Shown: piece after piece, positions 7,286-14,063 of the stretch
Numbering within the stretch: the stretch's first letter is position 1
Layout of the letters: each line of letters opens with the position of its first letter
Assembly (NCBI GenBank): GCA_050996405.1
Contig: JBPCRW010000077.1
Location: 1-18,456, forward strand
From: JBPCRW01 sp050996405
Lineage (GTDB): Bacteria > Acidobacteriota > Blastocatellia > Pyrinomonadales > Pyrinomonadaceae
Reading direction: 5' to 3'
DNA: 18,456 nt
Notes under the pieces: generated by a model
What the model saw: only the letters and a program-made list of their open reading frames with translations
The model's database searches: none
Told to the model about the DNA's origin: nothing
Position numbers and translations under genes: made by a program

Positions 7286-7374
7286 GATTATGATTTCGCC
7301 AGACTTCCGGTATTGCAGCCCGCTGTCCTGGGGGACGCGGCGTTCCTGAATCGTGTCGGCTCGTTCTTATTATA
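7286..7374 (-). promoter_or_regulatory. Candidate structured leader RNA with -10 box upstream of atpE
   Basis: In the 321-nt atpB-atpE gap, the - strand has TATAAT (7369-7374). It is followed by a GC-rich stretch (about 7286-7360) set in AT-rich flanks. It can form a GTCC-CCCA-GGAC stem-loop extended by CCGC/GCGG pairs, and a second small CCGG/CTGG hairpin. No convincing -35 was found. I do not recognise a known riboswitch class (TPP, cobalamin, glycine and c-di-AMP signatures are absent). The + strand frame through it is open but short, and I do not call it a gene. A 5' leader controlling the extra synthesis of subunit c is a reasonable guess. The rest of the gap holds the hairpin at 7202-7266 and AT-rich sequence (7375-7461) with no gene. 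Confidence 0.35.
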
Positions 7375-7461
7375 AATGCGAATTTTCAAATTTTTATAAT
7401 GAAACCTGCTTCAAGTTTCGTTTTTAAATCGGATTAAAGACCAACCCGAAATTTAAAATTT

Positions 7462-8364
7462 TCAGACGTGCGCCGTCGCAATCGCTTCGCCGGTTTTAGG
7501 CGAATGCTCGCCGCCGTGCGTGTGTTCGTGCGGCGCGTGCGAAACTTCCGATAAATAAATCATCGAAAGCAGCGTGAACACAAACGACTGCACCAGCGCG
7601 ACGAACACCGCGAGCGGCAGCAAAAGCACCGGCAGCAAAATTTGCGTGAACGGCGGATAAAGATTTGAAATCTGATGCGCTACCTGTTCGTCGGCAAACA
7701 TATTGGCGAACAGCCGTATGCCGAGCGTGAACGGGCGAATCAAATTACTGACGATTTCAATCAGAAAAATCAGCGGCGTAATAAGCAGCATCAGCAAAAT
7801 CGGAAGTCTCGGTCCCGCAAAATGCTTAAGATGATTGAGCAAGCCGTTTTCGCTGATTCCGATGTAATTGTAATAAATAAACGACGTGATGCCGAGCGCG
7901 AAGGTCACGGAAACGTGCGCCGTCGGCGACATAAACATCGGAAAAAGTCCCATCAAATTCGCCACTAAAATCAAAACCGCGAATGTCGCCACGACCGGAA
8001 AATATCTGTATCCGTGTTCGCCGATCACGCCGGTAATCAAATCTTTTAATGCGATAAATGCCGCTTCCAGCGTTAGTTGTCCTTCTTTCGGGTCGCCTTC
8101 GGAAAGTTTGCCTTTCAAAATCCAAATCACCGCAACCGTCAGCAGACACGCGATGACGAACATCACCGTATACCACGGAATCGCGTTTTCCGGCGTGTAT
8201 TTACCGAAAGCGGCTTCGGCGTTTGAACCGAACAGCGCGAGAAATTTATCCCAGACAGGTTTCGTATAAGCCATTTCAAAACGATAAACCGGCTCGCCGA
8301 AATAATGATTGATAAATTCGACAATCAGCGGCTGATGTTCGCCGCCTTCCGCAAATAAAAGCAT
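7462..8364 (-). CDS. atpB: F-type ATP synthase subunit a
   Basis: Subunit a is the membrane stator that provides the two ion half-channels against the c-ring. The 300-residue protein has five to six membrane helices and the hallmark TLGIRLFANM block, with the essential Arg at R217, plus Q259 in LVQSFVF matching the helix that faces it. The N-terminal part (1-60) ends in PENAIPWY before the first helix, normal for the family. The C-terminus carries an unusual His/Glu-rich tail (276-300, HAPHEHTHGGEH). ATG 8364 begins 1 nt after the atpI stop, implying translational coupling. atpE follows after a long 321-nt gap instead of the usual short one. Assignment is secure. Confidence 0.96.
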   Translation of the reverse strand: MLLFAEGGEHQPLIVEFINHYFGEPVYRFEMAYTKPVWDKFLALFGSNAEAAFGKYTPENAIPWYTVMFVIACLLTVAVIWILKGKLSEGDPKEGQLTLEAAFIALKDLITGVIGEHGYRYFPVVATFAVLILVANLMGLFPMFMSPTAHVSVTFALGITSFIYYNYIGISENGLLNHLKHFAGPRLPILLMLLITPLIFLIEIVSNLIRPFTLGIRLFANMFADEQVAHQISNLYPPFTQILLPVLLLPLAVFVALVQSFVFTLLSMIYLSEVSHAPHEHTHGGEHSPKTGEAIATAHV

Positions 8365-8365
8365 C

Positions 8366-8794
8366 TTAAAATTCCTCTCTTTTGGAGAAAGATGAAAAAA
8401 TAATTATTAAACCTTCGATAAAAATCGCCAGCGCAAACGCCGACATTCCGAGTAAAACCGCGATGACGGAAACGATTCTGATTTCGTAAAGAATCCAAAT
8501 CGCAACCGCTAAACCGAGATAACGCAGGAAATAATTCAGCGTTAAAAAACTCGGTTTGCCGCCTTCAGCCGCTTGGCTGAAAACGTCTTTGAGAGATTTT
8601 TTCAGCCAGTAATAATTCAAAAAACTCAAAATTCCGCCGATTAAAATTCCCCATCCGAACGGCGCGCCGACGAAAATAAAACTTAAAATCGCGCCCAAAA
8701 TTACAATAATCGCCATCGTCCACAAAATCCGTGTATGGATTAGTGAAACCGGCTTTTCTTGTTCGACGGCGACAGGTTCGGAATTTCCGCTCAT
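8366..8794 (-). CDS. atpI: ATP synthase subunit I-like membrane protein
   Basis: This small protein (142 residues) has four predicted membrane helices (about 25-42, 46-62, 86-104, 108-134) and charged loops, and sits directly before atpB. That layout fits the AtpI family, which helps assemble the c-ring and, together with AtpZ, has been linked to Mg2+/Ca2+ transport. Recognisable features are the GWGILIGGILSFLNYYWLKK stretch (47-66), like the second helix of AtpI proteins, and the cytosolic loop with QAAEGGKPS. No catalytic residues are expected. The stop is 1 nt from the atpB start. Sequence divergence is high, as usual in this family, so the call rests on topology and context. Confidence 0.8.
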   Translation of the reverse strand: MSGNSEPVAVEQEKPVSLIHTRILWTMAIIVILGAILSFIFVGAPFGWGILIGGILSFLNYYWLKKSLKDVFSQAAEGGKPSFLTLNYFLRYLGLAVAIWILYEIRIVSVIAVLLGMSAFALAIFIEGLIIIFSSFSKREEF

Positions 8795-8908
8795 AGCGAA
8801 ACAAAAATTTTACAAGGTAACGGCGGAAAATTCAAAGCGGGAAATGCTTCGACGCGGGATTTTGTGCAATTTTTCTCAATGTTTTATTTTTTTCCGAAAT
8901 AAATATTT

Positions 8909-9229
8909 TTAAGGTTTGAGAATTTTTGAAGTAAGCCGGAAAAACTGGTAAAAGCCGATGACCGAACCCAGAACGATTCCGCCGACCAGACACCACGGCG
9001 AAGTTCCGAGAAACGAATCCAAAATCCAGCCGATAATCAGCAGAAAAATAACCGAACCGGCAAGCGCGAGTCCCGCCGAATACGCCAGCCCGCTTTTGCG
9101 AATCGTTTCCGCCTGCGATTCGGGCTTGAAACTTGTTTGAAAAAGCAGCGGCGCGTCGTCCGCTTTGACGGCTTCGCCAACTTTTTTCTCGGCTTCGTCA
9201 TTCAAAATTTCTTCTTCGTTGATACTCAT
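8909..9229 (-). CDS. atpZ: AtpZ-like F1Fo accessory protein (ATPase_gene1 family)
   Basis: The 106-residue protein has an acidic N-terminal region (1-30), then two membrane helices (about 49-70 and 77-97) with GWILDSFLGTSPW between them and GFYQFFRL near the end. The pattern WxLDxxLGTSPW then GxxxGxxxGFYxxFR is typical of AtpZ, a partner of AtpI located at the head of many atp operons. It lies 114 nt before atpI; the gap (8795-8908) holds no gene. The start at 9229 is the only good ATG before the acidic segment; no strong Shine-Dalgarno is visible. It is probably the first gene of an Fo unit, since the upstream lipase gene is 111 nt away and unrelated. Confidence 0.82.
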   Translation of the reverse strand: MSINEEEILNDEAEKKVGEAVKADDAPLLFQTSFKPESQAETIRKSGLAYSAGLALAGSVIFLLIIGWILDSFLGTSPWCLVGGIVLGSVIGFYQFFRLTSKILKP

Positions 9230-9280
9230 AACGTTACATTGTAAAAGATAATTATGCGAGCGGATAAGCCGAAAAGTAAA

Positions 9281-9324
9281 TTTCGACCGGAGCGAATTGT
9301 AAAACCAATCGTGTCCGGTCGAAA
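9281..9324. repeat. Long hairpin between the lipase gene and atpZ
   Basis: TTTCGACCGGA (9281-9291) pairs with TCCGGTCGAAA (9314-9324). An inner GCGAATTG/CAATCG stem is interrupted by a bulge. On the - strand the T-run comes before the stem, not after it, so it is not a standard intrinsic terminator for the lipase gene. It may be an operator, an RNA-stability element or a repeat copy. Confidence 0.55.
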
Positions 9325-9340
9325 AAAAATGCAGTCTAAA

Positions 9341-10960
9341 TTATCTGCCGCTTCGTTTTCTGACAGTTCTTCTAACGGGTCGTCTTACCGTTCTTCCGGC
9401 AGAATTTCTCGGAGCTACTTTTCCGGCATTTTCGGGTTTAACCAGCGTCGGCGGATTAGTTACGGGAATTGAACTGCCCAAAATACTCACCAGATTTTTG
9501 TCGATGGCGATATTTCCGGTCAGGCGATTATGCTCGTCGCACGAAATAGTTACGTCGTTGATTAAAACGCCCGAACGCGGATTTTGCAGCCTGCCGAGTT
9601 TTTCGTATGAATAAATCAGAGAGCTTTTCGGAACTACGCCGTCACCGGGCGAATTCAAAAGTCTTTTAGTCTGTTTATCCGAAACTTTCGCGCCGTCCGT
9701 TCTGGTAAAAGACGGCGAGCCGAATTCCGTTTCCCATCGATTTTTTTTCGCGTCTCGACGAATAATAAATCCGTCGGGCGTTTGCTTGCATTCTGAACCG
9801 AGATAATAGGTCGGAATCGGATTTTTGATAGCCGGTTTCGCGTCGAGCGCGGCTTGAAAAAGTTTAGCGCGATGCAGAACCGCCCGAAAATACGCTTTTG
9901 CTTGAATCTGTTCGGCGGGTTCAAAATTTTTGTTAAAGTCGTCGTCGGTATAAGCCGCCCAGCCGTATTTTTCCCAAGTCGCGGGGTCGTAAATATCGAT
10001 TTTGAGCGGGCGCAGATGTTCGTCATAAGCGTGAACCGCGCCCGCGTGCGGCAAAAGCTGATAAACCGAAGGAATCGTAAAAAGGTCGAATTTGGTTATT
10101 TTCTGGATAAACGGCACGTTGAGTTTGCCGCCGCCGAACAGCGAAAATCCTCTGATAAACGAATTCAGCGAAGCCGCCGCGCCCGCGTTCGGAGTCGCAA
10201 TCAGCGCGATACTGTTAATATACGCCGCGCCGCGCCAGGTCGGATTCGGTTTTACGTCCGTTAAATCGGCGTTGCCGTAAAGCGCGGCGTAACGCGCAAT
10301 CAAACCGCCCATCGAATGCGCGACGATATCAAATTTCAAATTCGGGCGATTTAATTTTGTTCGGATTTCGTCCATTTTCTGCAATAAAAGATGCGCGTTT
10401 TCGACGTTATCCAATCGCCAGTCATATGGAAAAACGTAAAAGGTATCGGCATATCCGGTCGCATCCGGCGCGTCGATTTTGCCTTCCGTGTAACCGTCGG
10501 TTTGCAGCGAGTCAATTAACTTTTGATAAATTTCGATGTCGGGCGTTAAGGGCAGAATTTTAAATTTGCGAAGAATGTCGCCGACAACCAGACTGTCTTT
10601 GTTGCCTTTAAGATTCGCCGAAACCGGCAGGCGCAAATCGTCGTCTTTGGCGCGCCGGAGACTGAACCAGACTTTTTCGCCCGTGTCTTTGTTAATCAAT
10701 TCCGAGCCGATTAAACCCGGAATAATAATCACCGGCAGCCTGCCTTTCGGAGTCGGTTTTACCGCGGTTTTCGCGGCATCGGATTTTTTATCATCCTTTT
10801 TTTCTTCGGTCTTGGAATTGTTATCGGTTTTTGGAACTGCTTTTTGGGGAACGGGCGTTGTCTGCGGCGGCGGATTCTGCGCTGGGGTTGACCCGACAAA
10901 AAATAAAATTGCAAACAACAAGAGGAAATATCTGGCAAAGCCAGCAGGAAGATTGAACAT
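9341..10960 (-). CDS. Secreted LCAT-like lipase/acyltransferase (alpha/beta hydrolase)
   Basis: This 539-residue protein belongs to the lecithin:cholesterol acyltransferase/phospholipase family of alpha/beta hydrolases. It has a signal peptide (about 1-27, cleavage near TPAQ), a Pro/Lys/Asp-rich linker (28-73), then the hydrolase domain starting RLPVIIIPGLIGSEL (74-88, the oxyanion-region motif of LCATs). FPYDWR is at 177-182. The nucleophile elbow is AHSMGG with Ser216 (the usual first Gly is Ala), the acid is D440 in GDGVVP, and the His is H477 in CDEHNRL. This gives a complete candidate Ser-Asp-His triad. A basic Arg-rich tail (523-539) closes the protein. It would act on lipids or esters outside the inner membrane; the substrate is unknown. 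It lies between the glycosyltransferase (55-nt gap) and atpZ (111-nt gap), so it has no clear functional partner here. Confidence 0.85.
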   Translation of the reverse strand: MFNLPAGFARYFLLLFAILFFVGSTPAQNPPPQTTPVPQKAVPKTDNNSKTEEKKDDKKSDAAKTAVKPTPKGRLPVIIIPGLIGSELINKDTGEKVWFSLRRAKDDDLRLPVSANLKGNKDSLVVGDILRKFKILPLTPDIEIYQKLIDSLQTDGYTEGKIDAPDATGYADTFYVFPYDWRLDNVENAHLLLQKMDEIRTKLNRPNLKFDIVAHSMGGLIARYAALYGNADLTDVKPNPTWRGAAYINSIALIATPNAGAAASLNSFIRGFSLFGGGKLNVPFIQKITKFDLFTIPSVYQLLPHAGAVHAYDEHLRPLKIDIYDPATWEKYGWAAYTDDDFNKNFEPAEQIQAKAYFRAVLHRAKLFQAALDAKPAIKNPIPTYYLGSECKQTPDGFIIRRDAKKNRWETEFGSPSFTRTDGAKVSDKQTKRLLNSPGDGVVPKSSLIYSYEKLGRLQNPRSGVLINDVTISCDEHNRLTGNIAIDKNLVSILGSSIPVTNPPTLVKPENAGKVAPRNSAGRTVRRPVRRTVRKRSGR

Positions 10961-10970
10961 AAATTGTTTT

Positions 10971-11011
10971 AAAACCCCTTATTTAAAAATAAAAACCCTT
11001 TATTTAAAAAT
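10971..11011. repeat. Direct repeat of 20 nt upstream of the lipase gene
   Basis: Two copies (10971-10990 and 10992-11011) of AAAACCCCTTATTTAAAAAT differ at one base and have a period of 21 nt. They fill the 55-nt gap between the glycosyltransferase stop and the lipase ATG on the - strand. A two-turn spacing could suit a dimeric regulator, but nothing else supports that. Confidence 0.6.
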
Positions 11012-11015
11012 CAGA

Positions 11016-12242
11016 TTATCGTCGTTTCGTTCCGCGCAGCAATATGGTTTCGCGCGGCGACTTCAATTTGTATCTGATGCCGCGCCAGCGGATTTCGTTC
11101 GAGAAAAAAGCGCAGGCGCAATTATACAAGTAAATGGCGGGCGCAAAAATCCAGAGCGTATTCTGCGTCCAGAATTGTTTTTTCAACTCGTTTTCGTAAT
11201 CTCTTAAAACGAGTTTGACGGCTTTTAATCTCAAATAAGATTTCCCGACGCTGAACGCGGAAATCAAAAATAAAGCGACCGTCGAAAACCAAAACAAAAT
11301 AGAATTTGTCGAACCCGAAATTAAAATTAAAATTCCCCAAACGAAAACCAGATTAAATAAAAAAGAGCCGAGAAAAGCGTGTTTCCACAAATGCGGCGCA
11401 TAAACGCGCGTAATTTTCATTTGCCGCGTCGTGAACTCGAATAATTCTTTCAGCGAACAATTTTCGACCGAAGCCGTCAAAGCCTGCGGCACAAAATAAA
11501 TTGACAAACCGACTTTCTTTAGTGCGCGCGTGACCGTAAAATCGTCTGACAAAACGCCTTTCAATTTTTCGCGCATTTCGAGTTTTTCAAAAGTTTCGCG
11601 CCGCATCGCCATTGAGCCGCCCCAGCAAAAATTCGATTTCAAATTTGCGCCGAGTGCCGATGCAATCGAAGCGTTCCACGCGCCGCGCATCTCGGACGCG
11701 AAACTAAAATTTTTAGAAATAAACCAGCGATAGCCCGTCGCCGCGCCGACGTTTTCATTTGGCAACGGCGCGATTAAATCTTTTCACCAATTCGCTGCGG
11801 GGCGCGCATCGGAGTCAACAAACACAAAAATTTTTGATTCGTCTGAAACATTCAAAACGGCTTCGCGCAAATTATGAACTTTTTGGGATTCATTTTCAGC
11901 TTTTCCCGCGAAAACAATTTTGGAAAATCCCTGTGTCTCCGCGCCTCTGCGGTGAAACTTTTTCTGAACGCTTTCGATTATCGAAACCGCCGCGTCCCGT
12001 TCCGAATCAACGACGAAAATTATTTCATAAGCGGGAAATTCCTGCTCGAAAAGCGCGGAAAGATTCTTTTCCAAATCTTCGTCCAGCCCTCGACACGGCG
12101 CGATTATCGAACAAAGCGGCGCGTAATCGGATTTTGGTTTCGATAATTCCTGTTTGAAAAAGTTGAGATAATTTAATCCGCCGCGAAAAGATTTGTAGCT
12201 GGAAAAAATTAAAATTGCAGCGAAAAAATAAAAGACGAACAT
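11016..12242 (-). pseudogene. Membrane glycosyltransferase (GT2/GT21, ceramide glucosyltransferase/HpnI-like) split by an in-frame TGA
   Basis: One frame of 408 codons is interrupted only by TGA at 11784-11786, giving an N-terminal piece (residues 1-152) and a C-terminal piece readable from a TTG at 11765. Together they make a normal membrane GT: N-terminal helix; SIIAPCRGLDEDLEKNL (GT-A start); VVDSERD; FVDSDARP (DxD); then past the stop GAATGYRW, the catalytic-type LSDDFTV, RQMKITRVYAPHLW (the (Q/R)xxRW-like motif) and C-terminal helices. Such enzymes glycosylate lipids such as ceramide or hopanoids. The TGA aligns where relatives usually have Leu or Trp after DARPxxxW, so one base change or a sequencing error explains it. 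A repeat-coded peptide FHRRGAETQG lies in the first half (11931-11958). ATG 12242 is preferred; a GTG at 12257 lies inside the hairpin shared with trpB. The enzyme is probably inactive if the TGA is real. Confidence 0.75.
11931..11958. repeat. Heptanucleotide repeat inside the glycosyltransferase
   Basis: On the + strand the units are CTGTGTC, TCCGCGC, CTCTGCG and GTGAAAC. On the - strand they are read in frame as HRRGAETQ. They resemble the arms at 4893-4920 (AACGCAGAGGCGC...) and belong to the CACAGAG/CGCAGAG class of dispersed repeats. Confidence 0.7.
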
Positions 12243-12244
12243 AA

Positions 12245-12310
12245 AAGAATTGTCCACAGATGCACACAGATAAATTCAAAAATATCTGTGTGCATCTGTG
12301 GACAATTCTT
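12245..12310. repeat. Perfect 28-bp inverted repeat at the trpB/glycosyltransferase junction
   Basis: Arms 12245-12272 and 12283-12310 are fully complementary with a 10-nt A-rich loop. The right arm and loop encode the last residues of TrpB (ELSTDAHRYF) and its stop; the left arm contains the first possible start (GTG 12257) of the glycosyltransferase. The unit CCACAGATGCACACAGAT is related to the repeats at 14703 and 11931. It can form a very stable RNA hairpin and may dampen transcription past trpB. Confidence 0.88.
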
Positions 12311-13514
12311 CTTTTGCAAGCATCTCTTGAACTTGATTGACATCCTTATCGCCGCGCCCTGAAAGATTGCAGATAATCGTCTGCGACGGCGACATTTCCG
12401 GCGCGAGTTTGAGAAGATAAGCAATCGCGTGCGAGCTTTCGAGAGCGGGAATAATTCCTTCGGTTTGCGATAAAACCTGAAATGCTTTTAAGGCTTCATC
12501 ATCGGAAACCGAAACATATTCGGCGCGTTTGATGTCGTGCAGAAATGCGTGTTCCGGTCCGATTGAAGCGTAATCCAAACCGGCGGAAATCGAATGCGTT
12601 GCGGCGATATTTCCGCGCTCGTCCTGAAGCAGATAACTTTTTGTTCCTTGCAGCACGCCGATTTTTCCGCCGTCCATAAAACGCGCCGCGTGTTCGCCTA
12701 AATTTGAACTTTTCCCGCCCGCCTCAACGCCAATCATTCGCACCGATTCATCGTTTAAAAATGGATGAAACAAACCAATCGAATTTGAACCGCCGCCGAC
12801 GCACGCCACCAAACAATCGGGCAAACTTCCTGTTTTTTCCAAAATTTGTTCACGTGCTTCCTTGCCGATGACGGATTGAAAATCTCTAACCATCAACGGA
12901 TACGGATGCGGACCTAACGCGCTTCCGAGCAAGTAATAAGTCGAATCAACGTTCGTCACCCAATCGCGCAAGGCTTCGTTAATCGCATCTTTCAGCGTCC
13001 GCGAACCGGAATCCACGCCGCGCACTTCCGCGCCCAAAAGCTGCATCCGAAAAACGTTCAATGCCTGCCGCCGCATATCTTCCGTTCCCATATAAACGAC
13101 GCATTCCAGCCCGAAAAGTGAGCAAACCGTCGCCGTCGCAACTCCATGTTGTCCCGCGCCCGTTTCGGCGATAATTCGCTTTTTGCCCATCTTACGAGCG
13201 AGCAAAATCTGCCCGATAGCATTGTTGATTTTGTGCGAGCCGGTGTGTCCCAAATCTTCGCGCTTGAAATAAATCTGCGCTCCGCCCAAAGTTTCCGACA
13301 ATCTTTTGGCGTGAAAAAGCGGTGTCGGGCGACCGGAAAAATTTTGCAAAAGATTGAGAAATTCGGCTTGAAAATCCGCATCGTCACGCGCGGCGAAATA
13401 CGCGCCCGTCAATTCTTCTAACGGAGACATCAGCGTTTCGGGAACAAACCGCCCGCCGAATTCCCCCCAGTAACCTTTTTCATTTGGTTGAAAATTTATT
13501 TGATTATTCTTCAT
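12276..13514 (-). CDS. trpB: Tryptophan synthase beta chain
   Basis: TrpB condenses indole with serine to make tryptophan, using PLP. The 412-residue protein has the WGEFGGRFVPETLM opening (16-29), the PLP lysine in HTGSHKINNA (K95), ETGAGQHGVA, the cofactor-phosphate loop GGGSNSIG, and FxxDESVRMIGVE. These mark a canonical TrpB1 that would normally pair with TrpA. ATG 13514 is chosen because it matches the family N-terminus; it overlaps the end of the toxin gene by 11 nt, so translation may be coupled. The last about 10 residues (ELSTDAHRYF) come from the 28-bp hairpin repeat and replace or extend the natural C-terminus. trpA is not downstream: the glycosyltransferase follows immediately. 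Confidence 0.97.
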   Translation of the reverse strand: MKNNQINFQPNEKGYWGEFGGRFVPETLMSPLEELTGAYFAARDDADFQAEFLNLLQNFSGRPTPLFHAKRLSETLGGAQIYFKREDLGHTGSHKINNAIGQILLARKMGKKRIIAETGAGQHGVATATVCSLFGLECVVYMGTEDMRRQALNVFRMQLLGAEVRGVDSGSRTLKDAINEALRDWVTNVDSTYYLLGSALGPHPYPLMVRDFQSVIGKEAREQILEKTGSLPDCLVACVGGGSNSIGLFHPFLNDESVRMIGVEAGGKSSNLGEHAARFMDGGKIGVLQGTKSYLLQDERGNIAATHSISAGLDYASIGPEHAFLHDIKRAEYVSVSDDEALKAFQVLSQTEGIIPALESSHAIAYLLKLAPEMSPSQTIICNLSGRGDKDVNQVQEMLAKEELSTDAHRYF

Positions 13515-13848
13515 TGATAGGTTTAAACATTCGCCAGATTTCGGCATCAACTCTTTTCAAATCTTCGGCAGAAAGTTTGCCGATTTCACGCACAATTCGA
13601 TTTTTATCAATCGCCCGCATTTGAAAAATCATGACGATTGAAACTTGAGTCAAACCATTTTCTTTGGAAGGCTCAATTTTAACTGAAAAGGAAAAACGAG
13701 CCGCGCTTAAATTTGAAGTAATCGGCGCAATCATCAGCATCGGTTCGCCTGAAATGTTTGTTTGAACTGCGACTGCCGGACGGCGACCGCTTTGTTCGCG
13801 CCCGTCGCTTACCGGCAAATTGATTAACAGAACATCGCCGCGAGCCAT
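13504..13848 (-). CDS. MazF/PemK-family toxin (endoribonuclease)
   Basis: This is a 114-residue protein of the MazF/PemK family, whose members cut mRNA at short specific sequences and stop growth until neutralised. It starts with the typical RGDVLLINLP strand, then GREQSGRRPAVAVQ (16-29, with the conserved Arg-Pro turn and basic residues near the active site), IAPITSNL (40-47) and a C-terminal GKLSAEDLKRVDAEIW helix (normal in chromosomal MazF proteins). Length is normal. GGAG in the end of the antitoxin gene and a 6-nt gap place translation of the two genes in tandem. It overlaps the trpB start by 11 nt. RNA specificity cannot be read from the sequence. Confidence 0.88.
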   Translation of the reverse strand: MARGDVLLINLPVSDGREQSGRRPAVAVQTNISGEPMLMIAPITSNLSAARFSFSVKIEPSKENGLTQVSIVMIFQMRAIDKNRIVREIGKLSAEDLKRVDAEIWRMFKPINEE

Positions 13849-13854
13849 TAAGGT

Positions 13855-14049
13855 TTATTCTCCAATTGATTGTCCAAATTTGACAAAATCCTCGTCACTC
13901 GCCGCGTCCCATTGTTCAATTTCTCCGCGCAAATCTTCGTCGTCCGTTTCGATAATAATTCGCATTCGTTCGTGTTCTTTCAGTGTCGCCGGAACGCTCG
14001 AAACAGGCTTGAAAATTCCGTTTTCGTAAATTACTTCAAGTGTTGTCAT
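13855..14049 (-). CDS. DUF104-type (AF2212-like) antitoxin
   Basis: This small acidic protein (64 residues) opens with MTTLEVIYENGIFKPV, the hallmark of the DUF104/AF2212-like antitoxin family, then LKEHERMRIII and an acidic helical tail (about 35-64) that would wrap the toxin. Members are usually found before PIN or MazF/PemK-type toxins; here the MazF-like gene follows after 6 nt. ATG 14049 matches the family start; a GTG at 14067 overlapping the trpF stop would add six residues and is less likely. The pair lies 14 nt after trpF, so it has little room for its own promoter and is probably expressed from the trp transcript or from a promoter inside trpF. Confidence 0.85.
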   Translation of the reverse strand: MTTLEVIYENGIFKPVSSVPATLKEHERMRIIIETDDEDLRGEIEQWDAASDEDFVKFGQSIGE

Positions 14050-14063
14050 AATTTTTGATTTTA

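Noticed and set aside
7282..7371. Short + strand coding region between atpB and atpE
   Set aside because: The frame is open for about 30 codons, but there is no start with a ribosome site and no known family, and the stretch folds well on the - strand. I treat it as a possible leader RNA.
9281..9324. Rho-independent terminator for the lipase gene
   Set aside because: The hairpin is good, but on the - strand the T-run precedes it and AAATTT follows, the wrong order for an intrinsic terminator. I kept it only as an inverted repeat.
10536..11207. A 223-codon open frame on the + strand
   Set aside because: It lies antisense over the 5' end of the lipase gene and the 3' end of the glycosyltransferase, has no recognisable motif, and its amino-acid make-up reflects the opposite strand's codons.
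11784..11786. TGA recoded as Trp or selenocysteine
   Set aside because: trpE, trpC and trpF use TGA as their stop, and there is no evidence for a selenocysteine element or a Cys/Sec position in this family at this site.
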